A stretch of DNA of 64,000 nt from Chryseobacterium sediminis (lineage in GTDB: Bacteria; Bacteroidota; Bacteroidia; Flavobacteriales; Weeksellaceae): NCBI RefSeq assembly GCF_008386505.1, contig NZ_VUNZ01000001.1:1116001-1180000 (forward strand). The letters run 5' to 3'. The stretch's first letter is position 1. The number at the start of each line of letters is the position of its first letter. Shown piece by piece: positions 1 through 8,167 of the stretch. The position numbers and the translations under genes are program-made. A model generated the notes under the pieces. It was not told where the DNA came from. It saw only the letters and a program-made list of their open reading frames with translations, and made no database searches.

Positions 1-1029
1 ATCCATGAAGAAAATGGCATGTATCTTTGGCTGAGTGATGTCTACAACCATGCGGCAACCAAGGAATCTATTGAAAGAGACCGTGGTATCCATGCTGTTT
101 CAACAGAAGATGCTAAGTATGGCTATACAGGAGAATACAGAGATGAGCCTTTGGTGAGGATAACACCAGACGGAGAGGCAAACCCTAAATATATTCTTTT
201 AAGCCAGCTGCAGCCGGGACAGCCTTATTATGAAATCATTCCGGCTCAGGAAATAAAGCCGGGAGCGGGAATTGACGGACCCTATTTTATTCCGGACTAC
301 TCTATCTCAAGAAGTGGTGTTATTCCTCATGGAAGCACCATTACTTTACTTGGAGATATTGTTCCTCAAAATAAAGATAACCAAACGTTCTATTTAATTG
401 AAGGTTCACCTCAATTCCCTTATGGTAAGGAGGCATGGGATACCAATCATCTTTCCATTTCACGTACCATGGGAAATGCAGGGGTAACACCAGATAATAT
501 CATTGATCTTGATAAACCAGCACCGGATTGGGTACATGAAACACTCAATGATGATAATGATCAGGGATCAAACAAGATTTATACCCAGCGAATACTTGCA
601 GACAATTTATATCCTTATTCTGTACGACCTGATCTGAGGCTCAGAGATACATTAAGAGGCCAGAACGTAAGTAATTATGTACATGTAAGAATGTCTTCCA
701 AAATGAAAACAGGGGCACAGGGAGGGATTTTAAATGTTCCTTTTGTAAACCGTTTTGTTCCGACTGTTGAAGTGGATATGGATATGTGGATTGAAACCAT
801 TATTGAAGATGGGAAAGAAATTCTTCAGCTGCAGTATGAGCAAATTGTATTCTTTGAATTTGATTTTGGGAATGACGGAGGTACCACAAGCTGGCCTCAT
901 ATTCAGGTTAATACACTTCGTAAGTTAGCAGATATTCCTGAAGATCAGAGAAAGGTAATTGAAGATCAGTTCTTTAATACTGGTGAAAATTCCGGTACAG
1001 CTTCAGGATGTCCTTATCATAAAGGATAG
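1..1029 (+). CDS. Unidentified protein, 3' part only (5' end outside window)
   Basis: The reading frame is open from base 1, with codons before the first ATG at 19, so the gene most likely starts upstream of the window. The visible part is about 342 residues, hydrophilic, with no membrane segment and no repeat. It ends in a Cys-Pro-Tyr-His-Lys-Gly tail, which looks like a possible metal or haem ligand motif, but I do not recognise the family and infer no function. A perfect inverted-repeat terminator follows within 25 bases. Confidence 0.75.
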   Translation: MHEENGMYLWLSDVYNHAATKESIERDRGIHAVSTEDAKYGYTGEYRDEPLVRITPDGEANPKYILLSQLQPGQPYYEIIPAQEIKPGAGIDGPYFIPDYSISRSGVIPHGSTITLLGDIVPQNKDNQTFYLIEGSPQFPYGKEAWDTNHLSISRTMGNAGVTPDNIIDLDKPAPDWVHETLNDDNDQGSNKIYTQRILADNLYPYSVRPDLRLRDTLRGQNVSNYVHVRMSSKMKTGAQGGILNVPFVNRFVPTVEVDMDMWIETIIEDGKEILQLQYEQIVFFEFDFGNDGGTTSWPHIQVNTLRKLADIPEDQRKVIEDQFFNTGENSGTASGCPYHKG

Positions 1030-1049
1030 AATTATTCATCAATAGATAC

Positions 1050-1079
1050 AAAAAAGGGACAGATTACTGTCCCTTTTTT
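1050..1079. terminator. Bidirectional terminator between convergent genes
   Basis: AAAAAAGGGACAG and CTGTCCCTTTTTT form a 13-bp perfect stem with an ATTA loop. The A and T runs lie on both sides, so it can end the + strand gene before it and the - strand TetR gene after it. Confidence 0.85.
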
Positions 1080-1096
1080 ACGTTTTCTAAGATATA

Positions 1097-1735
1097 TTAA
1101 AGATTTTCGTACGTTTGATCTACCATAAAGGAAATTGCTTTTTTGATTTTTTCACGTCCTTCAGGAGTATTGGTATCTATTCCACAGAAAATACTGCCGT
1201 TCAGAGAAGCGAACATATTCAGATAATAAAGCCCGGAAACCATGATCGCCATGATAGAACGATAGGTATCCATTTTATCCTTAAAACGGGATTCCATTAA
1301 TAATTTGAAGATATATTCTCCGTTTTCTTCCTGGGTATCGATCAGTTTTTTTAATGATTTTCTAGGTTCAGAAATGGTCCACAATAGTAATTTTTGAGCT
1401 TCTTTATTGGTGTAGACGTAATCAAATTGTGACTGAAGCATGTGCTGAATAAAATCCCGGCCTCCATCTTCAAGATTAGGTTTCATCTTTTCAACTTCTT
1501 CGCTGGTTGCTTTCACCCAGAAATCTTGTGTACGAACATATTCGTCCATCAATCCATCCATTCCGCCAAAATAAGTGTAGATCATTTTTTTGTCTACTCC
1601 GGCAGTAGCAGCGATATCATTGATCTTCAATCCTGCATGCCCTTTGGTTTTTAGAATTTTTCCAACTGCATCTAAAAACTTTTTTTTACTTCTTTCTTTG
1701 TTCCTAATACTCCCTGATGCTGACTTTCTTTCCAT
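1097..1735 (-). CDS. TetR-family regulator, copy 1
   Basis: This is a 212-residue TetR/AcrR-type repressor. An N-terminal helix-turn-helix (about residues 12-60, ending in KKMIYTYFGGMDGL) is followed by a helical ligand-binding domain. I chose the ATG at 1735 (MERKSASGS) over an in-frame ATG 7 codons upstream, because the paralogue at 2444-3082 begins with the same MERKS peptide and the two diverge before it. The start lies about 45 bases from operator A at 1780-1801, so it probably represses itself as well as the divergent transcript. The ligand is unknown. The paralogue is very similar over the full length. Confidence 0.9.
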   Translation of the reverse strand: MERKSASGSIRNKERSKKKFLDAVGKILKTKGHAGLKINDIAATAGVDKKMIYTYFGGMDGLMDEYVRTQDFWVKATSEEVEKMKPNLEDGGRDFIQHMLQSQFDYVYTNKEAQKLLLWTISEPRKSLKKLIDTQEENGEYIFKLLMESRFKDKMDTYRSIMAIMVSGLYYLNMFASLNGSIFCGIDTNTPEGREKIKKAISFMVDQTYENL

Positions 1736-1779
1736 GACTAAACATTCAATATACAAGTTTAAGAAAATTTTTTATCATT

Positions 1780-1801
1780 TTAGACACCTATCAGTGTCTA
1801 A
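1780..1801. promoter_or_regulatory. Operator A (TetR-type palindrome)
   Basis: TTAGACAC-N6-GTGTCTAA has perfect 8-bp arms. It lies between the divergent TetR copy 1 start and the -7 box TATATTTG at 1817-1824. Three more copies occur at 2201, 3126 and 3448. Binding by the adjacent TetR proteins is inferred. Confidence 0.8.
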
Positions 1802-1829
1802 TTTCAACTATTTGTATATATTTGTACAA

Positions 1830-1990
1830 ACTAAGAACCATTCATTATATAAAACGCTATCGATTGAAAAATTAAAAACTATTCAGATTGTATCGTTAGT
1901 TCCCTCAGTTTAAAATATTTCGAACATTAACGACTGAGGTAAAAACACAACCGAACAGCATCAATTTCTATAATGGTGCTGTTTTTATTT
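1830..1990 (+). ncRNA. Putative TetR-controlled small RNA, copy A
   Basis: A -7 box TATATTTG (1817-1824) sits downstream of operator A. About 160 bases follow with no usable start codon, then an intrinsic terminator (ACAGCA 1955-1960 pairing with TGCTGT 1977-1982, then a T run). CCTCAG (1903-1908) can pair with CTGAGG (1934-1939). The 5' end is estimated from the -7 box. Three related units follow, which supports a real conserved transcript. The target is unknown. Confidence 0.65.
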
Positions 1991-2200
1991 TCAAAAAAGA
2001 CTTTTCAATAGATATTTTTTATTGATTTATTCTTTTTAATTGCTGGAAGGTATGTTTTTATGTTGAAGAGAATTTTTGGCTGTTATTTTAGGCTTAAACT
2101 GGAATATAGTTATCATTTAAAGAAGAGTTTGCTTCTTATTATAAAAATTAATAATCTGAAAATCAGATAATTAAACCAAATTAAGAAAAATTTTATTATT

Positions 2201-2222
2201 TTAAACACTTTACAGTGTCTTA
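2201..2222. promoter_or_regulatory. Operator B
   Basis: TTAAACAC-N6-GTGTCTTA is a variant of operator A with the conserved core AACACT-N4-AGTGTC. The -7 box TATATTTG at 2228-2235 follows 5 bases later. Confidence 0.7.
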
Positions 2223-2240
2223 TTTTATATATTTGTACAA

Positions 2241-2408
2241 ACTAAAACCATCTATATATTTTAAAACACTTTTAGGTTGAAAAATAAGACAATTCAGACT
2301 GTTTTATTTACGTTCCCTTACTTTAAGACAATTTCGGACACGAAACAGCTAAGGTAGAAACACAACAACACAATTTACCATTAGAGATTTCTAATGGTTT
2401 TGTTTTTT
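2241..2408 (+). ncRNA. Putative small RNA, copy B
   Basis: This second unit keeps the same order: operator, TATATTTG, an ACTAAAACCAT leader, a GTTCCCTTAC arm, CTAAGGTAGAAACAC, and a terminator (ACCATTAGA 2377-2385 with TCTAATGGT 2390-2398 plus a T run). The stem is CCTTA/TAAGG (2316-2320 with 2350-2354). Compared with copy A, one C-G pair has become T-A, a compensatory change. No ATG-initiated frame of useful length is present. Confidence 0.6.
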
Positions 2409-2443
2409 CCAGAATACTCTTTGAGACGATAACAAACTGAATT

Positions 2444-3082
2444 TTATAGATTCTCATAGGTTTGGTTCAATAAAAAGGAGATTGCTTTTTTGATTTTTTC
2501 ACGCCCTTTAGAAGTGTCAACATCTATCCCACAGAAAATACTTCCATTCATTGCAGCATACATATTCAGATAATAAAGTCCGGAAACCAGGATAGCCATT
2601 ATAGAACGTACTTCTTCTGCATTTTCTTTGAAATGAGGATCCATCAGCAGTTTAAAGATATATTCTCCGTTTTCTTCCTGGGTATCGGTGAGTTTTTTTA
2701 GTGATTTTCTGGGTTCTGAGATACGCCACAGAAGTAGTTTTTGCGCTTCTCTGTTTTTGTAAACGTAGTCAAATTGTGACAAAAGCATTTCTTCCATAAA
2801 AGACTTTCCTCCGTCATCCAATCTTGGTTGTATCTTACCTACTTCATCTGTGGTTACTTTGCTCCAGTAGTCCTGAGACCGGATATATTCATCTATAAGC
2901 CCGTCTATCCCCCCAAAATAAGTATAGATCATCTTTTTGTCTACCCCGGCTGTAGCAGCAATACCACTTACTTTCAAAGCAGCATGTCCTTTTGTTCTCA
3001 GTATTTTTCCCACTGCATCCAAAAACTTTTTTTTACTGCGTTCCTTGTTCCGGATACTTCCCGCCACTGACTTTCTTTCCAT
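2444..3082 (-). CDS. TetR-family regulator, copy 2
   Basis: This is a 212-residue paralogue of the TetR protein at 1097-1735, alike over the whole length, including MERKS at the start and FLLNQTYENL near the end. The HTH occupies about residues 12-60. The ATG at 3082 is preferred to one 6 codons upstream for the same reason as in copy 1. Operator C lies 44 bases upstream, between this gene and putative small RNA C. With its two downstream RNA units it repeats the layout of copy 1, so the whole block seems to have been duplicated. Confidence 0.9.
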   Translation of the reverse strand: MERKSVAGSIRNKERSKKKFLDAVGKILRTKGHAALKVSGIAATAGVDKKMIYTYFGGIDGLIDEYIRSQDYWSKVTTDEVGKIQPRLDDGGKSFMEEMLLSQFDYVYKNREAQKLLLWRISEPRKSLKKLTDTQEENGEYIFKLLMDPHFKENAEEVRSIMAILVSGLYYLNMYAAMNGSIFCGIDVDTSKGREKIKKAISFLLNQTYENL

Positions 3083-3125
3083 GGTAAACTTTTCAATCAT
3101 ACAAGTTTATGAATTTTTTTTCATT

Positions 3126-3147
3126 TTAGACACTTTTTAGTGTCTAA
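3126..3147. promoter_or_regulatory. Operator C
   Basis: TTAGACACT-N4-AGTGTCTAA has perfect 9-bp arms and is the best of the four operator copies. The -7 box TATATTTG is at 3153-3160. The TetR copy 2 start lies on the other side. Confidence 0.8.
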
Positions 3148-3165
3148 ATGTATATATTTGCATCA

Positions 3166-3317
3166 ACTAATAACCATTTATATAAAACGAACGATCAAAG
3201 TTGTGAGATTGAGAGAGGTAAGATTGTACCGTTAGTTCCCTCAGCTTAAATGTTTTTAGTACTCCATGCTGAGGTAAAACTTTACTTTACAGCACCATTT
3301 TATTGGTGCTGTTTTTA
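3166..3317 (+). ncRNA. Putative small RNA, copy C
   Basis: This unit follows operator C and TATATTTG. It carries GTTCCCTCAGC and GCTGAGGTAAAAC, giving a 7-bp stem CCTCAGC/GCTGAGG (3239-3245 with 3268-3274), the strongest of the set. A 9-bp terminator stem ACAGCACCA/TGGTGCTGT (3289-3297 with 3304-3312) and a T run end it. The only ATGs lie near or inside the stem and give no convincing protein. Confidence 0.65.
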
Positions 3318-3447
3318 TGTAAGAGTTATAAATACCCGCGCTGTTTGATTTTTTTTGAATTTAATTTTGCTTTCAAATGCCTTCTAGCACTGGGTTTTTA
3401 TAATTTAGTTACGCATTAAATAAAAATAATTTAATTTTTTTTTCATT

Positions 3448-3469
3448 TTAGACACTACGAAGTGTCTTA
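3448..3469. promoter_or_regulatory. Operator D
   Basis: TTAGACACT-ACGA-AGTGTCTTA differs from operator C by one outer mismatch. The -7 box TATATTTG at 3475-3482 follows. Confidence 0.75.
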
Positions 3470-3487
3470 TTTTGTATATTTGCTTCA

Positions 3488-3614
3488 AACTAATAACCAT
3501 TTTACATAGAAGCACTATTGAGTTGAGAAAAATTAAAAAATTTCGAAGACAAGCAACTAAGGTAAAAACACTAAATGCAACAGTATCATTAGCTCTTTAA
3601 TGATACTGTTTTTT
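3488..3614 (+). ncRNA. Putative small RNA, copy D (internally deleted)
   Basis: This unit has operator D, TATATTTG, the leader ACTAATAACCAT, then AACTAAGGTAAAAACAC and a 13-bp terminator stem (3579-3591 with 3598-3610). Compared with copy A it lacks about 40 bases that hold the CCTCAG arm, so the central stem cannot form. It may be a decayed copy or a variant with another function. Confidence 0.5.
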
Positions 3615-3692
3615 AAATTTAAAGTTCAGATTTTTTGATCTTGAAGTACAGAAAATTATATATACCGGTTTCGGTATAGAATAGTTGATATG

Positions 3693-3727
3693 AAGAGAGA
3701 CTGTCCCAGGACAGTCTCTTATTTTTT
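3693..3727 (+). terminator. Hairpin with T run after the small-RNA block
   Basis: AGAGACTGTCC (3696-3706) pairs with GGACAGTCTCT (3709-3719), followed by six T on the + strand. It lies just past the - strand pgl stop codon, and the stem could act in both directions. Confidence 0.6.
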
Positions 3728-3741
3728 AAAGTCAAAATGTG

Positions 3742-4452
3742 TTACCCTTTTGCTTTTTCGTCAGTAAAGAAATGATATCCATCCTTTTTTTCAATAAGCT
3801 GTAACGGATATAATGATGGATTATACTCACCATTCAGCACTTCATTCAATGCATGTTTTTTTGATTCACCAAATGCGATAACCAAAATATTTTCAGCGTT
3901 ATTGATGACAGGTGCAGTCAAAGTGATTCTGAACATTTCCTGAGGCTTCAGATAATAGGCAGAAACCCACTTTTCTTTTTCATTTAAAACCTCCTCACCA
4001 GGAAATAAAGAAGCAGTATGCCCATCATCTCCCATTCCTAAAAGGATAAAATCAAAAACACCTTCATTGCCAAGAACACTTCTGATCTGCTCTTCATAAG
4101 TCTTTGCATAATCCTCAGGAGCTGTTCCTTCAGCATACATAGGAAAAATATGTTGTTTATCAACAGGAACCTGACTAAGAAGCGCCTCATCCGTCATTCT
4201 GAAGTTGCTTTTATCATCATGTAAAGGAACCCATCTTTCATCTACCCAAAAAAAGTAGACTTTATTCCATTCTATCTGTTCTGCATATTTCTGAGTTGCT
4301 AATAGTTTAAAAATAGCCTTAGGAGAAGATCCTCCACTCAATGCAACCACGAAACGGTCATTCTTCCGAATAGATTTTTTTGAAAGGTCAACAAATGCAT
4401 CTGCAGCTTCTGTGTACAGTTTTTCCAGATCGTCAAATACTGTAATATTCAT
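3742..4452 (-). CDS. pgl: 6-phosphogluconolactonase
   Basis: This 236-residue enzyme hydrolyses 6-phosphogluconolactone to 6-phosphogluconate, the second step of the oxidative pentose phosphate pathway, in the cytoplasm. The family motifs are visible: SGGSSPKAIF near residue 40, DERWVP near 72, and GMGDDGHTASLFPG near 140. The length fits the DevB/Pgl family. It is the last gene of a leftward gnd-zwf-pgl operon, 28 bases after the zwf stop. Confidence 0.95.
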   Translation of the reverse strand: MNITVFDDLEKLYTEAADAFVDLSKKSIRKNDRFVVALSGGSSPKAIFKLLATQKYAEQIEWNKVYFFWVDERWVPLHDDKSNFRMTDEALLSQVPVDKQHIFPMYAEGTAPEDYAKTYEEQIRSVLGNEGVFDFILLGMGDDGHTASLFPGEEVLNEKEKWVSAYYLKPQEMFRITLTAPVINNAENILVIAFGESKKHALNEVLNGEYNPSLYPLQLIEKKDGYHFFTDEKAKG

Positions 4453-4480
4453 TTTTTGTCTGTTTAAATTTTATATTGTT

Positions 4481-5962
4481 TTATACCCAGCTGTGCCCTT
4501 GTCTTTCTACCAAAGCATTAACGTCTTCCGGTCCCCAGCTTCCAGCTTTATAATTCGGAAAAGATAAATCTTTGTTATTTTCCCAGGCTTCCTGTATTGT
4601 TGTAACAACATCCCAGGCTTCTTCCACCTGATCGGAACGCATGAATAAAGTAAGATCTCCTAAAAGAGCATCCTGCAGCAAGGTTTCATAAGCTTCCGGG
4701 GTATCATCCTGACAGGCAAAATTATCAAAAATCATTTCTGCAGGTTTCAGATCCAAGGTCAGTCCCGGTTTTTTCGTCATAAACTGCAATCTGATATCCA
4801 TCATCGGCTGAATATTAATAATCAATCTGTTAGCTGATAAAAGATGCGGACTGTCTGAGAATGTGGAATGAGGAAGCGGCTTAAACTGAATGGTAATATA
4901 AGAATGCTTTTCTTTCATTTTCTTTCCTGTACGAACATAGAAAGGAACATCCTGCCATCTTTCGTTATCCAGATAAAATTTTATCGCTGCAAAAGTTTCC
5001 GTATTGGAATCTCCTGCAATACCGTTTTCCTGACGGTAGCCTTTGATATCTACCCCGTTTATTGTACTTTTTCCGTATTGGCCTCTTACAGCATAATGAT
5101 CAACCTGATCCGGGGAAATTCTGCGAATTGATTTCAGCACATCAACTTTACGGTCCCTTATTTCGCCTGATTTTAATGAAGCGGGTGGTTCCATAGCGAC
5201 CATGCACAGGATCTGCAGCAGGTGATTCTGAATCATATCCCTCAAAGCTCCGGTCTGTTCATAAAAAGCACCCCTTGTCTCCACTCCTACTTCTTCTGCT
5301 ACTGTAATCTGTACTGATTCTATATATTTATGATCCCATAAAGGTTCAAAAATTGAATTTCCAAATCTGAATGCCAATATATTCTGTACCGTTTCTTTTC
5401 CCAGATAATGATCAATACGATAGATCTGTTCTTCTTCAAATGTTTTTGCCAAAAGACTATTCAGCTCAATCGCCGACTGTTTATTATGGCCAAAAGGCTT
5501 TTCAATAATAATACGGTCTTTTTTCGGATCGGAAGCTAATGCTGTCATTTTGATATGATTGGAAATGGTTGAGATGAAATTAGGCCCTATTGAAAGATAA
5601 AATAACCTGTTGGCCCTCATTCCGTAAACTGCATCAAAGTCCTGCAATTTCTGCTGCAGATTCTGATAAGAACCCTCTTCATCCAATTGATGCTGAAAGT
5701 AAGTAATATGAGCCTGAAACCCAGCCCAGTCTTCGGAAGTTACTTTTTTTCTGGAGAAACTTTCCAGATTTTCTTTGATGTAATTTCTAAAGAGTTCATC
5801 GGTATTTTCAGCTCTCCCCAATGCTACAATATTGAAGCCTTTGGGCATTCTGCCATCGATGTATAAGTTATAAAATGCCGGAAAAAGTTTTCTTTTTGCC
5901 AGATCTCCTGTAGCACCAAAAATAACAATTGTTGTTGGCTGCAAGATTCTATTTTGATTCAT
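4481..5962 (-). CDS. zwf: Glucose-6-phosphate 1-dehydrogenase
   Basis: This protein of about 493 residues oxidises glucose 6-phosphate to 6-phosphogluconolactone with NADP+. The nucleotide-binding motif GATGDLAKRKLFPA lies near the N terminus, and the active-site signature RIDHYLGKE is near residue 185. The ATG at 5962 is preferred. A longer frame reaches only a TTG inside the end of gnd, whereas this ATG lies 11 bases after the gnd stop codon. It is the middle gene of the pentose phosphate operon. Confidence 0.95.
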   Translation of the reverse strand: MNQNRILQPTTIVIFGATGDLAKRKLFPAFYNLYIDGRMPKGFNIVALGRAENTDELFRNYIKENLESFSRKKVTSEDWAGFQAHITYFQHQLDEEGSYQNLQQKLQDFDAVYGMRANRLFYLSIGPNFISTISNHIKMTALASDPKKDRIIIEKPFGHNKQSAIELNSLLAKTFEEEQIYRIDHYLGKETVQNILAFRFGNSIFEPLWDHKYIESVQITVAEEVGVETRGAFYEQTGALRDMIQNHLLQILCMVAMEPPASLKSGEIRDRKVDVLKSIRRISPDQVDHYAVRGQYGKSTINGVDIKGYRQENGIAGDSNTETFAAIKFYLDNERWQDVPFYVRTGKKMKEKHSYITIQFKPLPHSTFSDSPHLLSANRLIINIQPMMDIRLQFMTKKPGLTLDLKPAEMIFDNFACQDDTPEAYETLLQDALLGDLTLFMRSDQVEEAWDVVTTIQEAWENNKDLSFPNYKAGSWGPEDVNALVERQGHSWV

Positions 5963-5973
5963 TTTTCCGAGTT

Positions 5974-7392
5974 TTAATTGTTTGCTGTTTGCCAAGAAGT
6001 ATGAAATACTCCTTCCCTGTCAGTACGTTGATAGGTATGAGCGCCGAAATAATCACGTTGAGCCTGGATCAAATTCACAGGAAGAGATTCTGTGGTGTAG
6101 GCATCAAAATATCCCAAAGCGGTCTGAATTCCCAAACTTGAAATACCGTTTGCAGCAGCATATCCGGCAGTTTTTCTTAGGGCTTTGATTTTTGATTTTA
6201 CCAATTCAGAAATTTCATGATCAAGGAGAATATTAGAAAGATCAGGGTTTTGAGTATAGGCAGCATAGAATTTTTCCAGCAATACGGAACGAATGATACA
6301 TCCTCCTCTCCAGATTTTCACAACGTCTTTCAGTGGAATTTCAAATCCGTATTCTGCGGATGCTTTTACCAGTAAAGATAAGCCTTGTGCATAACTTATT
6401 AATGTTGAAAGAAAAAGAGCATCACCTACTTCCCTGATAAACAATTCTGTATTTTCCGGCTTTGTAATTTCTTTTTCAGCATATATCTTAGATGCCTGAA
6501 CTCTTTCATCTTTATAAGCGGATAAAATTCTTGAAGTTACCGCAATATCAATAGTAGGAATAGAAACCCCGATTTCCATGGCCTGTTCAGAAGTCCATTT
6601 TCCGGTTCCTTTTGCTCCTGCTTTATCTAAAATCTGATCAACAAGATAATTTTCTGTGAATGAATCTTTCTGAGTAAAAATATCTCTGGTAATTTCAATA
6701 AGGAATGAATTCATTTCTCCATTGTTCCAGTCTCTGAAAACTTCGTATAGCTGTTCGTTATTCAGACCTGCTCCTCTTTTAAGCAGATCATAAGCTTCAC
6801 TGATAAGCTGCATAATGGCATATTCAATACCGTTGTGTACCATTTTCACGTAGTTCCCTGCAGAACCTTTCCCCATATATGCTGTACATGCTTCGTTGTC
6901 TACTTTTGCAGCAATGGCTTCAAGCATGGGCTTAAGAAGTTTGAAGGCTTCAAGATCACCTCCTGGCATTATACTCGGACCTCTTCTGGCTCCTTTTTCT
7001 CCTCCTGAGACTCCCATTCCCATAAAATGCAGTTTTTTTGATGCCAGATCAGCAACACGTCTGTTGGTATCTTCAAAATAAGAATTCCCTGCATCAATTA
7101 CGATATCACCTTCATTCAAAAGCGGGGTAATGTTTTCCAGCACTGCATCTACAGGTTTTCCTGCAGGAACCATTAGAATAATTTTCCTTGGGACTTCTAA
7201 TGCAGGTACAAAATCTTCTAAAGAGCCTGTACCTTTTACTTTCATTTCTGAACCAGCACCATCCTCTAATTCTTTTACTTTTTCCTGATCAAGATCAAAT
7301 CCTGCGATTGAAAATCCGTTGTCAGCGATATTATAAAGAAGATTCCGCCCCATTACTCCAAGGCCAACTATTCCATAACTATATCTTTCCAT
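5974..7392 (-). CDS. gnd: 6-phosphogluconate dehydrogenase, decarboxylating
   Basis: This 472-residue enzyme converts 6-phosphogluconate to ribulose 5-phosphate, CO2 and NADPH. The Rossmann motif GLGVMGRNL is at the N terminus, followed by VDAGNSYFEDTNRR, the substrate motif GVSGGEKGARRGPSIMPGG and the catalytic GKGSAGNYVKMVHNGIEY. The length is typical of the long form. It is the first gene of the operon, so the third pathway enzyme is encoded first. No clear promoter was seen upstream. Confidence 0.96.
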   Translation of the reverse strand: MERYSYGIVGLGVMGRNLLYNIADNGFSIAGFDLDQEKVKELEDGAGSEMKVKGTGSLEDFVPALEVPRKIILMVPAGKPVDAVLENITPLLNEGDIVIDAGNSYFEDTNRRVADLASKKLHFMGMGVSGGEKGARRGPSIMPGGDLEAFKLLKPMLEAIAAKVDNEACTAYMGKGSAGNYVKMVHNGIEYAIMQLISEAYDLLKRGAGLNNEQLYEVFRDWNNGEMNSFLIEITRDIFTQKDSFTENYLVDQILDKAGAKGTGKWTSEQAMEIGVSIPTIDIAVTSRILSAYKDERVQASKIYAEKEITKPENTELFIREVGDALFLSTLISYAQGLSLLVKASAEYGFEIPLKDVVKIWRGGCIIRSVLLEKFYAAYTQNPDLSNILLDHEISELVKSKIKALRKTAGYAAANGISSLGIQTALGYFDAYTTESLPVNLIQAQRDYFGAHTYQRTDREGVFHTSWQTANN

Positions 7393-7618
7393 TATATTGG
7401 TATTAATATGAATTTTTAATTACAGAGAATAAAATTACGTAAATGCCTATAAGGAAAAAAATAAAGAAAGAAAAAAATTCATAAGACTTCCGTTTTCTCC
7501 TCATTTATAAGCTACTAATATTCACATTTCCAAATGATTTTCATTCAATAGAATAAAATTCAATCATTATTATGGTAATGATCTATTAAAACAGTCTGTT
7601 TTTTGGTATAATTAAACT

Positions 7619-7626
7619 TATATTTG
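7619..7626 (+). promoter_or_regulatory. -7 box for the gene at 7644
   Basis: TATATTTG matches the Bacteroidota -7 consensus TAnnTTTG and lies 17 bases before the ATG. A TTTTTTG run about 14 bases upstream is a weak -33 candidate. Confidence 0.5.
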
Positions 7627-7643
7627 CCAAAATTTATAAAGTA

Positions 7644-8003
7644 ATGAACTATAAACTTGAACTCAACACTCAGGAGCCTAATTCTAAAATCGTTTTTAAT
7701 ACCATCAAATTTGATTCGTTCAAGATTAATATAGTTGAAAGATATATCGGGTCTATGAAGGCTCGTCCTACATTATGCGAAGTTTTATTTAAGGTAAGAA
7801 CTTTGGATGATGTACTAATCAACAGAAGAGATGGTAATATAAGAGTAAAGATTAAAGGTGATGATTTTGAAACATATCAGAAATTATCCAGAGACCTGAA
7901 TTCTTATGAGTACAAAAACAAATTGATCAACAGAAAAGAGGTAGAAGAGAATTATGTTCATTTTATCCTGAGTTTAGTGATCACAAATTATCAGCTTAAT
8001 TAA
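7644..8003 (+). CDS. Hypothetical protein, 119 residues
   Basis: A small, soluble, charged protein without signal peptide or membrane segment. I do not recognise the family. It stands alone with its own -7 box and its own terminator, between the gnd operon and a LuxR gene on the other strand. Confidence 0.75.
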   Translation: MNYKLELNTQEPNSKIVFNTIKFDSFKINIVERYIGSMKARPTLCEVLFKVRTLDDVLINRRDGNIRVKIKGDDFETYQKLSRDLNSYEYKNKLINRKEVEENYVHFILSLVITNYQLN

Positions 8004-8015
8004 GCTGTTCTGGAG

Positions 8016-8053
8016 ATTGTCTCTCTATATTTTTTTGCGGAGAGACAATTTTC
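8016..8053 (+). terminator. Terminator after the 7644 gene
   Basis: ATTGTCTCTC (8016-8025) pairs with GAGAGACAAT (8040-8049) in a perfect 10-bp stem, followed by T residues. Confidence 0.75.
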
Positions 8054-8167
8054 AAACAACATACTGCAGAAGGCGCAGAGACTTTTTATTATTAAAAACT
8101 GTAAAACTATCCGGAAAAGGATTTTTTTGTTTTTCAGTAGTTTCAGCCTGAAAAACATTAAAAAAGT

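Noticed and set aside
1590..3140. Plus-strand frames of 60-107 codons opposite the two TetR genes
   Set aside because: They lie antisense to well-supported coding sequence, have no promoter or start context, and their sequences look like reverse-strand translation.
1830..3614. The four small transcripts as riboswitches or leaders of coding genes
   Set aside because: Each ends in its own terminator and no plus-strand gene follows; the neighbouring TetR genes are on the other strand.
3661..3678. TATACCG-GTTT-CGGTATA as a terminator or operator
   Set aside because: It is a short perfect palindrome, but no T run follows, no promoter is next to it, and it occurs only once.
4481..5995. A longer zwf starting at 5995
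   Set aside because: The codon is TTG inside the end of gnd. The ATG at 5962 begins 11 bases after the gnd stop and precedes the conserved nucleotide-binding motif.
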